Source: Oscillospiraceae bacterium (GTDB lineage Bacteria; Bacillota; Clostridia; Oscillospirales; Ruminococcaceae). From it: a stretch of DNA of 61,114 bases. The DNA lies in the NCBI GenBank assembly GCA_015066115.1, contig SVOZ01000010.1:1-61114 (forward strand), in the 5' to 3' direction. Under the pieces are notes generated by a model. That model was not told the DNA's origin, made no database searches, and was given only the letters and a program-made list of their open reading frames with translations. The position numbers were made by a program, and so were the translations under genes. Shown in pieces: positions 40,701 to 49,493 of the stretch. The first letter of the stretch is position 1; the number at the start of each line of letters is the position of its first letter.

Positions 40701-41938
40701 TATAGCGGCAAAAAGACCGTTATACAAATAACACCATCATTTAATGCTCTTGCTTCTATTCTGCCCTTATGAGCCTCGGCTACCGCCTTTGCAATTGAAA
40801 GGCCTATTCCGTGACCGCCTGTTTTAGAGTTTCGAGAGGGGTCGGCTCTGTAAAATCTATCAAAAAAGTTGGGCAAATCGTCTTTTAAAACAAAGCTTGC
40901 CTTATTAAAAACCGAAAGCCTTATTCCCTTTGCCTCTCTGCAAAGCGAAAGATGGATATGAGAATTAGGATCGGAATATTTAAGCGCATTATCAAGAAGT
41001 ATCGATATTAGCTGACGAATGGCATTTTCGTCGCCTTTATAACAAAGCATCGGCTCGATAGCGGCTAAAAACTCCTTTTGCTCTGTAATGGCTCTAGAAT
41101 GAAAGGATGCTGCCGTTTCGGCTGTGACATCGGAAATCGGGAAATCTATAGCCTGCAGGCGCTTTTGCTCCTCCTGCATGCGAGAAAGGTAGATAAGATC
41201 ATTGGTGAGTTTTCCAAGTCTCTGTGTTTGGCTTCTTATATCCTTAAGCCACTCGTTTTCCCCTATTTCCATTTCAAGAAGCTCGGTATCTGCATCTATA
41301 ATGGTAAGCGGAGTTTTTATTTCGTGGCCCGCATCGGTCACAAACCTTTTCTGCTTTTCATAGCTATCAGAAACCGGTCTGATAATTCGACCCGAAAGGA
41401 CAAGGAGCAATGCAAAGACCGCCGCCATTCCCAAAACAGAAACAGCACAGCTTGAAAAAAGAAAGCTCTTAAATGTATCAAGTTCTTTTGTGCAGTCAAG
41501 AAAGATCACCCTTCTTAGATTGCCTTCATCTGCAATCAGGTATCTGTAATTGTTAACAAAACCTTTTTGTTTGTTTCTCGATACCGCCTTTTGAGCGTAC
41601 AAAACGGCGGTGCTCTCGTCTATTGCAGCGATATGATCTGTATCAACGGCAAAGGTCTCGCCCTTTTCATTTATCAAAATCGAAAAAAAGCGCGACTGAA
41701 ACGGAAGCTCGGGAGAAACGGGTTTTCTGTTATCAGGCATTATCTGCTCATCAAACGGTTTATTCTGGCGAATGGGAAACCTTCCGTTATTTTCCTCAAG
41801 CAAAGAGAGGGTGTTATCGGTGGAATGAACAATATTGCTGTAATTATACACATTAACGGCGCCGATAATAAGCAGCAGAACCGCAAAAAGCGAAAGCATT
41901 GCGGCAGAAATAAATTTTATCCGCAGTTTTTTTATCAT
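40700..41938 (-). CDS. Sensor histidine kinase
   Basis: 412 aa. Transmembrane helices at about 10-28 and 160-182 flank an extracytoplasmic sensor with no known domain. Cytoplasmic part: H-box RFVTDAGHEIKTPLTIIDAD (phospho-His), N-box RQLISILLDNALKYSD, G-boxes GGHGIGLSIAKAVAEAH. It is the EnvZ/PhoR-like class. The gene overlaps its response regulator by 4 nt, so both are made together. The stimulus is unknown; VTC operon next door is convergent, so no direct link can be claimed. Confidence 0.93.
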   Translation of the reverse strand: MIKKLRIKFISAAMLSLFAVLLLIIGAVNVYNYSNIVHSTDNTLSLLEENNGRFPIRQNKPFDEQIMPDNRKPVSPELPFQSRFFSILINEKGETFAVDTDHIAAIDESTAVLYAQKAVSRNKQKGFVNNYRYLIADEGNLRRVIFLDCTKELDTFKSFLFSSCAVSVLGMAAVFALLLVLSGRIIRPVSDSYEKQKRFVTDAGHEIKTPLTIIDADTELLEMEIGENEWLKDIRSQTQRLGKLTNDLIYLSRMQEEQKRLQAIDFPISDVTAETAASFHSRAITEQKEFLAAIEPMLCYKGDENAIRQLISILLDNALKYSDPNSHIHLSLCREAKGIRLSVFNKASFVLKDDLPNFFDRFYRADPSRNSKTGGHGIGLSIAKAVAEAHKGRIEARALNDGVICITVFLPL

Positions 41939-42609
41939 TTAAGCTCCTCCAAAAAATATCCTGCATTTCTCTGTGCCTTTATCTGAATGTTTGCTCCGAT
42001 TGCCGAAAGCTTTTTGCGCAGATAAGATATATAAACCCAAACAACATTTATTTCGGCCTCGCTGTCAAATCCCCAGATGCGCTCCATAAAATGCTCTGTT
42101 GAAACAAGGTTTTTAGGATGGCGCATCAGCATTTCCATCATCTGAAACTCTTTATTTGCAAGCTTATAGCTACCCTTAGGCGCAGAAAGCTCAAACGAGG
42201 CAGAATCAAGGCTTACATTGCCGAATTTCAAAACAGAATCTGGCTGCTGAGCAGATGTTCTTGTCATGGCTCGGATTCGTGCCAAAAGTTCCTTAACAGC
42301 AAACGGCTTTGTTAAGTAATCATTTGCGCCGCTGTCAAGCCCAAGCACCTTATCGTCTATCTCTGATTTGGCAGTTAAAATCAAAACAGGGGTGTTATTA
42401 CCCTCGCTTCGCATCTTTTTAAGAACCTCAATGCCGTCCATTTTAGGCATCATAATATCAAGAACAATTCCATCATAATTTTCGCTTTTAATATACTCAA
42501 GAGCCTCAGCGCCATCATACACCGCATCAACCGAATAGTTGTTTTTTTGAAGGATTGCGCAAACGGCCTTTGAAAGCGAAAGCTCGTCCTCTGCAAAAAG
42601 AAGCCTCAA
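41935..42609 (-). CDS. OmpR-family response regulator
   Basis: 224 aa if begun at TTG 42609, 6 nt behind GGCAGGTG; GTG 42636 would add nine residues. Receiver domain with LLFAEDE, phospho-acceptor in DGIVLDIMMPKMDG, Thr in LILTAKS and Lys in YLTKPFAVKELLARI. Winged-helix output domain with ANKEFQMMEMLMRHPKNLVS, and INVVWVYISYLRKKL. Partner of the adjacent kinase. A small imperfect repeat with TTAAGGTTAAAAGC precedes it. Confidence 0.93.
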   Translation of the reverse strand: MRLLFAEDELSLSKAVCAILQKNNYSVDAVYDGAEALEYIKSENYDGIVLDIMMPKMDGIEVLKKMRSEGNNTPVLILTAKSEIDDKVLGLDSGANDYLTKPFAVKELLARIRAMTRTSAQQPDSVLKFGNVSLDSASFELSAPKGSYKLANKEFQMMEMLMRHPKNLVSTEHFMERIWGFDSEAEINVVWVYISYLRKKLSAIGANIQIKAQRNAGYFLEELK

Positions 42610-42709
42610 TTTTATCACCTGCCTAAAATGTTTCACTATGATAGTAATGCGTCAACCTAAATTAAGGTTAAAAGCTTTTTTACATTTTATCATATAATTT
42701 CAAAAAATA

Positions 42710-42737
42710 AAAGAGTCGCTCAAAAAGCGACTCATTT
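42710..42737. terminator. Terminator of spo0A copy 1
   Basis: AGAGTCGCT / AGCGACTC hairpin, T-run on the minus strand. Confidence 0.8.
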
Positions 42738-42740
42738 CAT

Positions 42741-43514
42741 TTACATTACTTTAATTTTAAGACGGATCTTGTCTGAAATCATTGCGATAAACTCGCTGTT
42801 TGTGGGTTTTCCCTTTTGATTATGAATGGTGTATCCGAAATACGAGTTTAAAACCTCAACATCTCCTCTGTCCCAAGCCGTTTCTATTGCGTGGCGAATC
42901 GATCTTTCAACCCTTGTTGCCGTTGTTTTATATTTTTTGGCAACGGTTGGATAAAGCTCTTTTGTGATATGGTCTATCATATCATTGTTTTCGATAACAA
43001 GTATTATCGCTGTTCTTAAATATTGGTATCCCTTTATATGCGCAGGAACTCCTATCTGATGCAGAACCTCAGTAACGGTCGCTTCCAGATCAAACTCGCT
43101 TAAAGGGCGTCTGTCCATTTTTCTCACTACCTCAATTTTACTTGTACAGAGGCTGTTTATCCTTTCGCAAAGCACGTCATAATCAAAAGGTTTTATAAGA
43201 AAATAAGCCGCTCCCGCATCCATGACCTCTTTTTCCATAAATCCGTTTTCGTAATTCGATGCCACTATTACCGCAGGCCTTTTGATCATCTTTTCAGCCT
43301 TTATAGCTTTAATCACCGCAACTGCATCATAATTTGACATAAACATCTCAATTATAATTACGTCAGGTTGATACAGCCTTACTCCCTGCAAAACAGCTTT
43401 TCCGTCTTTATGACAGCTTTCTACCCAATAACCTTTTGAGGACAGTATATTTTTCGATACCTTAACAGTATCTCTTGCATCTTCTACAACTAATATTTTT
43501 ACCTTTTCTGTCAT
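42741..43514 (-). CDS. spo0A: Spo0A-like sporulation regulator, copy 1 (phosphosite Asp replaced by Glu)
   Basis: 257 aa from ATG 43514 (MTEKV...), 8 nt behind GGAG; the upstream ATG 43523 overlaps the ribosome site. The output domain is unmistakably Spo0[39 protein letters not shown] (recognition helix), [18 protein letters not shown]. The receiver is intact in length, keeps ILVVEDARD and Lys 108 in LIKPFD, but the phosphoacceptor segment [18 protein letters not shown] has Glu at position 56 where Bacillus Spo0A has Asp 56 (PDVLILDIIMPHLDG). A paralogue with the same change lies at 60013. Promoter at 43551-43579 and 0A-box-like sequence upstream. Confidence 0.93.
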   Translation of the reverse strand: MTEKVKILVVEDARDTVKVSKNILSSKGYWVESCHKDGKAVLQGVRLYQPDVIIIEMFMSNYDAVAVIKAIKAEKMIKRPAVIVASNYENGFMEKEVMDAGAAYFLIKPFDYDVLCERINSLCTSKIEVVRKMDRRPLSEFDLEATVTEVLHQIGVPAHIKGYQYLRTAIILVIENNDMIDHITKELYPTVAKKYKTTATRVERSIRHAIETAWDRGDVEVLNSYFGYTIHNQKGKPTNSEFIAMISDKIRLKIKVM

Positions 43515-43550
43515 TTTGGCCACTCCTGTCGCTTGTTGTTTTGTAAGTGT

Positions 43551-43579
43551 ATTTTAGCATTTTTAATGCCGCTTTTCAA
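43551..43579 (-). promoter_or_regulatory. Sigma-A promoter of spo0A copy 1
   Basis: TTGAAA (43579-43574), 17-nt spacer, TAAAAT (43556-43551), minus strand. Copy 2 has the same boxes and spacing. Confidence 0.8.
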
Positions 43580-43668
43580 TGAAATTCAGCTTTGCAAAAT
43601 TAATTTCGTAGCATAGCACAAATATGTTTTGCTTTTTTGTACACATATCTTACCTGCCCGTGTCAGTT

Positions 43669-43688
43669 TATGTCGTAATTTGTCGAAA
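43669..43688. promoter_or_regulatory. 0A-box-like sequences upstream of spo0A copy 1
   Basis: TTTGTCGAAA at 43679-43688 fits the Spo0A box TTTGTCRAA; TATGTCGTAA precedes it. Position is about 100 bp upstream of the -35 box, suggesting autoregulation. Confidence 0.5.
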
Positions 43689-43706
43689 AGCGTCGGGCAA
43701 ATATAG

Positions 43707-43844
43707 TCATCCATCAAGGTCCTGCAAATCGGCGGCCGGAATATCGTTTTCAAGATTATCTCTTGCAAGGTCGTTGTCTATAACGGGATATATATCCTCC
43801 GGCACTGTTTCCTGTCTCTTTTTTGCCCTTTTATTATCATCCAT
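43707..43844 (-). CDS. Small acidic protein, 45 aa
   Basis: ATG 43844 lies 6 nt behind GAGGTG, a good site. The product is MDDNKRAKKRQETVPEDIYP then VIDNDLARDNLENDIPAADL, basic at the start and acidic after. No family recognised. It lies between the M23 peptidase terminator and the spo0A promoter. Could be a real small gene or chance; the ribosome site and composition favour the former. Confidence 0.45.
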   Translation of the reverse strand: MDDNKRAKKRQETVPEDIYPVIDNDLARDNLENDIPAADLQDLDG

Positions 43845-43889
43845 TTTATTCACCTCATTTATATTGTTAAAAAAAATCGGCATAAAATA

Positions 43890-43925
43890 CAAAAAACTCT
43901 TTCGGCTTTGCCGAAAGAGTTTTTA
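43890..43925. terminator. Terminator of M23 peptidase gene
   Basis: AAAACTCTTTCGG / CCGAAAGAGTTTTT stem with T-runs on both strands. Confidence 0.9.
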
Positions 43926-43929
43926 GATT

Positions 43930-45666
43930 TTAAGGAAGATACAATTCGGGGTTTTTATAAACACCGTTTATCATAACACCAAAGTGCAGGTGGTTGCCCG
44001 TTGCCCAGCCTGTCCTTCCGACAGCGGCAACCTTTTGACCACGAGTTACCTTTTGTCCGACAGAAACGTAAACTGCGCTTGTGTGTGCATAAAGGGTCTG
44101 AACTCCGTTGCCGTGGTCTATGATAATATGTCTGCCGTAGCCGTTTCTTAGGTTACGGTAAGAAATGACCGTTCCGCTTGCGGCGGCATAAATGGGCGTT
44201 CCGCTCGGGGCGGCAATATCAAGTCCGCGGTGGTTATAATATCCCCACCAACGACAGCTTATTCTTCCGCTCGTCGGCCAGATAAACGCAGGAACCCTTC
44301 CGTTCCCCGTGGATGCCGGCTTGCTTCCCGAAACCATATTTGATGCAACCTTTGTTCCAACTGTAACCTTTTCGTCAACCGGTTGTGACAAAACCTTGGT
44401 GTCGGCAATTTCCTTTTCGGTTGCAACGCCGTTTAAGTAAGTAACAAGATAGGTAACCTCGTTAACTCCGTTTTTACCCTTTCTTGTAACCTTACGATAT
44501 GATGTATAGTAACTATTATTCTTTGTGGTAACGGTTTTATACGCTACCTCTTCTCTAACCTTTTCATATTTCTGGACCTTAACGCTTAAGAAAGGCTCTG
44601 AAGAAGCAATGGTAACCTTTTGACCTACAACAAATGTGGTTTTTGTAATAGGGTTGAGCGCATAGAAGGTGTTAAGCGAAATTCCTGCCTTTTGAGCAAC
44701 TGTGTAAGGCGTGTCGCCCTTTGAAACGGTGTAAACTATTTCAGCAGAATTTTCACCTGTTATCTTTTCGTTAAGCTCATCCATTCCGATAATGCTCGAA
44801 ACGGGATAAAGACCTTCCTTTATCTGAACATCCTTTACAAATGCAACTATCTCGTCGGGATCATCGCTTTTATACTTGGCCAAAATTGACTCAAGAGTCT
44901 TTTCAAGCTCCTCTTTTTCCTTTACTGCTCCGACAAGCACATTATCAACATAAAGTCCGCTTGCCTCATCGATAACACTGCTGGAGGCCTCGATCAGCTT
45001 ATCTGTAACCTGATCAGAGGTAAGGAATGAGTTTGCATTAACAACAGCAACCTTGAATTTAGGAACGATCTCAACATCATCGTCCTCCTCAAACAAAACT
45101 CTTTGCATAAGCTGCTGTTCTGCGCTGTCATAAACCCTCTCGTGCTTTATACAGCCGATAGTAATTCCATCGTACTCTACTATAAGTCCAAATGTAAGCT
45201 GTGAAAAAACAAAAACAGTAAGGCTGAGGACAAATATTCCCAAAGCCGGGAGTGCATAATTCCTAACCTTGACAAATGCATTATGATTTCGCTGTATTCC
45301 CTCGCGCATAACACGCATAAAGGCCTTAAACATTTCTTTTAATCCGCCGCTTTTATATGCCGCGCCTGCCTTTATCTTAATTGCGCGCATCATTCGGCCG
45401 ATTTTATCAAAAAGCTTTATAAAAGGCTCGGCAAGCTTATTTAAAAGCTTGACTACTATCTTCCCAAATTTACCTGCCGCCTTCTTTATTAAAGAAAGAA
45501 GCGCAACAAGAAACATAGGAATCTGTTTAAGAAGCGAAAGCGTGAAGTCACCTGTATGGTAGCAAACTGCCAAAACAGGCTCTGTGTACTTTTCTGAAAT
45601 CAAAACACGTTTTTTGACAGGAGGGCGCTTTTGGCTCTCGGCTATCTTATCTGTGTTTTCTGCCAT
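43930..45666 (-). CDS. M23 metallopeptidase with LysM and G5 domains
   Basis: 578 aa. A long cytoplasmic N-part (about 1-140) with amphipathic helices precedes one transmembrane helix (about 143-166, YALPALGIFVLSLTVFVFSQ). Outside are a YpeB/GerW-like stretch, a LysM domain (YTVSKGDTPYTVAQKAGISL), a G5 domain (VREEVAYKTVTTKNNSYYTS through VDEKVTVGTK) and a C-terminal M23 peptidase with NHRGLDIAAPSGTPIYAAAS (HxxxD zinc) and GNHLHFGV (HxH zinc). It cuts peptidoglycan cross-links, possibly in sporulation (SpoIIQ-like placement near spo0A) or cell separation. Confidence 0.9.
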   Translation of the reverse strand: MAENTDKIAESQKRPPVKKRVLISEKYTEPVLAVCYHTGDFTLSLLKQIPMFLVALLSLIKKAAGKFGKIVVKLLNKLAEPFIKLFDKIGRMMRAIKIKAGAAYKSGGLKEMFKAFMRVMREGIQRNHNAFVKVRNYALPALGIFVLSLTVFVFSQLTFGLIVEYDGITIGCIKHERVYDSAEQQLMQRVLFEEDDDVEIVPKFKVAVVNANSFLTSDQVTDKLIEASSSVIDEASGLYVDNVLVGAVKEKEELEKTLESILAKYKSDDPDEIVAFVKDVQIKEGLYPVSSIIGMDELNEKITGENSAEIVYTVSKGDTPYTVAQKAGISLNTFYALNPITKTTFVVGQKVTIASSEPFLSVKVQKYEKVREEVAYKTVTTKNNSYYTSYRKVTRKGKNGVNEVTYLVTYLNGVATEKEIADTKVLSQPVDEKVTVGTKVASNMVSGSKPASTGNGRVPAFIWPTSGRISCRWWGYYNHRGLDIAAPSGTPIYAAASGTVISYRNLRNGYGRHIIIDHGNGVQTLYAHTSAVYVSVGQKVTRGQKVAAVGRTGWATGNHLHFGVMINGVYKNPELYLP

Positions 45667-45985
45667 ACGGTGTCATCTCCTTTCGTAATTTTAAAATGGT
45701 TACAAAACGGTTACAAAATTATTATACACCTTTTTTTAGAAAAATCAAGCAAAAAAGACAAATACCTTAAAAATTAAAGAGGCTCACAAAGCCTCAAATC
45801 CCTTTAAAACGGCGTTGCAGAGCCATTTTTCTAAAATATACATATAAAAAATTTCCAGATAAAAATTAAAGAATTTAGAAAAGTTTTTTCCAGCAATGAT
45901 ACCGTTTTGTAATAAATAATAAACGATTTTTGAGGAAAATTAATAGGGACATAAAAATTTTTCATTTAAGTTAGGAGGAATCTTA
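45667..45985. promoter_or_regulatory. Divergent region between M23 and spoIVB genes
   Basis: 319 bp without a gene. A minus-strand sigma-A-like promoter TTGATT (45748-45743), 16-nt spacer, TATAAT (45726-45721) serves the M23 gene. A small hairpin AGGCTCACAAAGCCT lies at about 45779-45793. I could not identify a sigma-F or sigma-G promoter for spoIVB with confidence. Confidence 0.55.
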
Positions 45986-47203
45986 ATGAAGCTTCTTAAG
46001 AATTTTGTAAGAACCTCCGCCGCACTGGCAGTTATTGCCTGCGGACTATTATGGGGAGCGATCACAACAAGTTACAATAGCATTGCCGAAAGCTACTATG
46101 TAACATCAAACAGTGATTTAGGCTTTGGCGGCTTTATCAGCGCTGCAGGCTCAAGTGTACCGATAAGCAGTGCAGATGATGCCAAAATCAAAACCGAGCT
46201 TAAGCTTTTCGGTGTATTCCCTATCAAAACGGTAACCGTCAGTAAGATAGATGTCAAAAGGGTCGTGCCGGGTGGCATACCTTTTGGAATTAAAATGCTA
46301 TCAAACGGCGTTTTGGTAACCGAAACAGGCTTTATACAATGCGGCAACACCGCCGTTTGTCCTGCAAAGGATGCAGGGATCAAGGCCTCTGATGTTATAG
46401 TGAGTATAAACGGCAAAAAAATGCAGAGTAACTCTGATGTGATCAAAACCGTTGCAAGCAGCGGCGGCAAAGCACTTGAGGTTTTGCTGAAAAAGAGCGG
46501 CGGCGAGACGCGGCTTGTCAAAATCACGCCTGTTAAGGATAGCTTTGACGACACCTACAAAATAGGTGTTTGGGTTCGTGATAGCAGTGCAGGAATAGGC
46601 ACAGTAACCTTTTACGACCCCGAATCTGAGCTTTTTGCAGGCTTGGGTCATGCCGTTTGCGACAGCACCACAGGCGAGATCATTTCTGTCTCTGAGGGCA
46701 AGGTCGTGGGCGCACAGATAGACGGCGTCACGGCGTCAAGAGATGGTTCTCCAGGTCAGTTAAACGGCCATTTTGCAACAGTCGGCAGTACGGGAAGTAT
46801 ATTAAAAAACGATGAAACCGGAGTTTACGGGCAGCTTTCACAGGTAAAGGTTGTTGGAGATTCTGTTGAGGTTGCGCTTAAACAAGAGGTGAAAACGGGC
46901 AAGGCAACCATTTTAACCACTTTAAATGGCTTAGAGCCCGAGGAATATGAGATTGAGATTGAAAAGATAAGCTTAAATGCTGACAGAGCAACAAAAAATA
47001 TGGTCGTAAAGATAACCGATAAGCGTCTTTTAGAAAAAGCTGGCGGAATCGTTCAGGGAATGAGCGGCTCGCCGATACTGCAAAACGGCAAGCTTGTGGG
47101 CGCTGTCACCCACGTTTTTGTAAATGACTGCACGCGCGGCTACGGCATATTCGCCGAGAATATGCTTGAAAGCGCGCAAAGCGTTTACAAAAAAGCATCC
47201 TAA
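45986..47203 (+). CDS. spoIVB: SpoIVB signalling serine peptidase
   Basis: 405 aa, ribosome site TAGGAGG. N-terminal signal anchor (AALAVIACGLLWGAITTSY), a PDZ domain (GIKASDVIVSINGKKMQSNS) and the S55 peptidase domain: GLGHAVCDSTTGEIISVSEG with the catalytic His, and GGIVQGMSGSPILQNGKLVG with catalytic Ser in G-M-S-G-S-P, followed by AVTHVFVNDCTRGYGIFAE. In Bacillus SpoIVB is made in the forespore and cuts SpoIVFA to trigger pro-sigma-K processing. The neighbourhood with spo0A is conserved in spore-formers, though here it is inverted relative to spo0A. Confidence 0.95.
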   Translation: MKLLKNFVRTSAALAVIACGLLWGAITTSYNSIAESYYVTSNSDLGFGGFISAAGSSVPISSADDAKIKTELKLFGVFPIKTVTVSKIDVKRVVPGGIPFGIKMLSNGVLVTETGFIQCGNTAVCPAKDAGIKASDVIVSINGKKMQSNSDVIKTVASSGGKALEVLLKKSGGETRLVKITPVKDSFDDTYKIGVWVRDSSAGIGTVTFYDPESELFAGLGHAVCDSTTGEIISVSEGKVVGAQIDGVTASRDGSPGQLNGHFATVGSTGSILKNDETGVYGQLSQVKVVGDSVEVALKQEVKTGKATILTTLNGLEPEEYEIEIEKISLNADRATKNMVVKITDKRLLEKAGGIVQGMSGSPILQNGKLVGAVTHVFVNDCTRGYGIFAENMLESAQSVYKKAS

Positions 47204-47208
47204 TAAAA

Positions 47209-47238
47209 AAAACAGGGGTTTATTCCCCTGTTTTTTTG
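47209..47238 (+). terminator. spoIVB terminator
   Basis: AACAGGGG / CCCCTGTT hairpin followed by seven Ts. Confidence 0.85.
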
Positions 47239-47371
47239 TATCAAAAATGCCAAATTTAGCAGTTTGCACATTTACGGGCGGGACTTTTAAATGGTAAAAT
47301 AAACTTGATTTCTTGCAGAGATTTTCTTGCAACAAATTATCAATTACAATGAATAAAATGTCCATTTTTCC

Positions 47372-47400
47372 TTGACACCATTTGAGTAAAATTATATACT
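47372..47400 (+). promoter_or_regulatory. Sigma-A promoter of GH127 gene
   Basis: TTGACA at 47372-47377, 17-nt spacer, TATACT at 47395-47400. Confidence 0.8.
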
Positions 47401-47435
47401 TAAACAAAGGCTTTTTGAAAGGCAGGAGGATAGCT

Positions 47436-49376
47436 ATGATCGCACTTTACGGCAAAAACGACGCTAATTTCCCTCGTCTTGAAACCGATGTGTTTTTTGT
47501 TGATTTTGATAACAAATACACAAATAACGGTTACCTTAATGAGATGGCAGAGTACATAAAGGATTTTCAGCTTAAAAATCCTACCCTTTGGGAGAGATTT
47601 GTGTATCAGTTTCGCCACGATGCAGACTTCGACTCAGGCTGGCGCGGTGAATATTGGGGCAAAATGATGCGCGGTGCTTGTTTTGTTTATTCCCTAACGC
47701 GCGATGAGGAGCTTTACGCCATTCTTAAAAAGACTGTTTATGATATGATGGAAAGCTCTGACGAGAGCGGAAGAATAAGCAGTTATGACAAGAGCCACGA
47801 ATTTAGCGGCTGGGATATGTGGTCAAGAAAATATGTCCTTCTCGGTATGCAGTATTTTATCGAGATCTGCGATGATGAGGAGTTTATAGCCAAAATTACA
47901 GAGTCTATGAAGGCTCAGGTCGACTATCTTATGCTCTATTTAGGCGAAGGCAAAAAGGCGGTTTGCACCACCTCGAGATATTGGCGCGGACTTAACGCTT
48001 CCTCAATTTTAGAGCCTATTGTTCGTCTTTACAACATTACAGGCGAGGAAAAGTATCTTGAATTTGCAAAGCATATTGCCGAAAAGGGCGGTATGGACAG
48101 CTTTAATGTTGTCGATCTCGTTTTAGAAAACAATCTCTATCCCTATCAGTATCCAATGACCAAAGCTTACGAGATGATCTCTTATTTTGAGGGACTCCTT
48201 GAATATTACCGAGCTACAAAAGAGGAAAAATACAAAACCGCGGTCATTTATTTTGCTGACAAGGTTTTGGAAAGTGACTTTACTGTTATCGGCTGCTGCG
48301 GAAGCTCACACGAGCTTTTTGACCACTCAACTGTGCGCCAGGCAAACACCACAAACGGTCTTCAGCAGGAGACCTGTGTTACAGTAACTATGATGAAATT
48401 TATGTATCAGCTCACTCTCCTCACAGGTGACAGCAAATATGTTGATGCATTTGAGCGCTCGCTTTACAACGCATACTTAGGCGCAGTTAACACCGACAAG
48501 GTTATTGAGCCTACGCTCAAAGACGAATTTCCCGACTTAAACTATGAGCCGCTCCCCTTTGACAGCTACTCTCCCCTTACTGCAGGCCTTCGCGGAAAGG
48601 GTATCGGCGGCTTTAAGGTTATGAGCGACAAGCATTACTACGGCTGCTGTGCCTGCATAGGCTCGGCAGGCATCGGACTTTACTCAAAAATGGCGCTTAT
48701 GACCTCTAAAAAGGGCTTTGCCTTAAACCTTTATAACAGCGGCACTATTGAGTCGAAAACTCCTAACGGAAATAGGGTTATATTTGATATTGAAACCGAG
48801 TATCCGGTTGGAAGCGAGGTTAAAATCACTCTTTCGCTTGAAAAGGACGAAAAATTCGAGCTAAAACTCAGAAATCCCCAGTGGAGCAAAACAACTTCAC
48901 TCTTAGTAAACGGCGAGTCTGTTTCGGTAAAGGAAGGTTACATAGTAATTGACCACGCCTTTAAAGATGGCGACGAGATAGTGCTTTGCCTTGATATGCG
49001 CACCGAGGCCATCTACCCAATCCCCTACGGCTCGCAGGTGCTTATGAACAGGGGCGAGCTTCACTATCTCATTCCTGCATACGACGAGGAAGATCCTCTT
49101 GCTAAAAACCATATTGCGTTAAGACGCGGTCCCTTATTCCTTTCGCAAGAGAACAGACTCGGCTACAGTGTTGACGATGCAGTTGAGGTTAATGTAAATG
49201 CCGACGGATATGTTGACGTAGAGTTCCCCGAAAAAACTCTCGCACCATACAAAAATATGCTCGAAGTTACCGTTCCGCTTAAGGACGGCGGCAAAATGCA
49301 TGTTACCGACTATGCCTCAGCAGGCAAAAAATGGACCGAAGAGAGCAAAATGGCAGTTTGGATGCTCACAAAATAG
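47436..49376 (+). CDS. GH127-family beta-L-arabinofuranosidase-like enzyme
   Basis: 646 aa from ATG 47436 behind GGAGG; the longer frame from 47382 crosses the -10 box. (Alpha/alpha)6-barrel with repeats such as GEEKYLEFAKHIAEKGGMDS and GDSKYVDAFERSLYNAYLGA. The zinc site of GH127 (Glu, Cys and a Cys pair, with Cys as nucleophile in HypBA1) can be seen as QQETCVTVTMMKFM and HYYGCCACIGSAGI. C-terminal beta-sandwich domains follow (FELKLRNPQWSKTTSLLVNG). Probably removes beta-L-arabinofuranosyl units from plant glycans. No signal peptide, so it acts inside the cell. Single gene, next to nagA. Confidence 0.9.
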   Translation: MIALYGKNDANFPRLETDVFFVDFDNKYTNNGYLNEMAEYIKDFQLKNPTLWERFVYQFRHDADFDSGWRGEYWGKMMRGACFVYSLTRDEELYAILKKTVYDMMESSDESGRISSYDKSHEFSGWDMWSRKYVLLGMQYFIEICDDEEFIAKITESMKAQVDYLMLYLGEGKKAVCTTSRYWRGLNASSILEPIVRLYNITGEEKYLEFAKHIAEKGGMDSFNVVDLVLENNLYPYQYPMTKAYEMISYFEGLLEYYRATKEEKYKTAVIYFADKVLESDFTVIGCCGSSHELFDHSTVRQANTTNGLQQETCVTVTMMKFMYQLTLLTGDSKYVDAFERSLYNAYLGAVNTDKVIEPTLKDEFPDLNYEPLPFDSYSPLTAGLRGKGIGGFKVMSDKHYYGCCACIGSAGIGLYSKMALMTSKKGFALNLYNSGTIESKTPNGNRVIFDIETEYPVGSEVKITLSLEKDEKFELKLRNPQWSKTTSLLVNGESVSVKEGYIVIDHAFKDGDEIVLCLDMRTEAIYPIPYGSQVLMNRGELHYLIPAYDEEDPLAKNHIALRRGPLFLSQENRLGYSVDDAVEVNVNADGYVDVEFPEKTLAPYKNMLEVTVPLKDGGKMHVTDYASAGKKWTEESKMAVWMLTK

Positions 49377-49380
49377 TTTT

Positions 49381-49410
49381 AAAGCCCACCTTTTTAGGTG
49401 GGCTTTTTTG
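49381..49410 (+). terminator. GH127 terminator
   Basis: AAAGCCCACC / GGTGGGCTTTTTT hairpin. Confidence 0.88.
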
Positions 49411-49437
49411 TAGCGCGGGCAAATTTATCATTTTGTC

Positions 49438-49466
49438 TTGAAAATGTGATATAAATTTGGTATCAT
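49438..49466 (+). promoter_or_regulatory. Sigma-A promoter of nagA
   Basis: TTGAAA at 49438-49443, 17-nt spacer, TATCAT at 49461-49466. Confidence 0.75.
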
Positions 49467-49493
49467 AAAATAAGATAAACAAGGGGGCGTTAT

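Noticed and set aside
42741..43514. Glu 56 in Spo0A as a sequencing error
   Set aside because: The same substitution is present in the independent copy at 60013-60786, in an otherwise diverged codon context.
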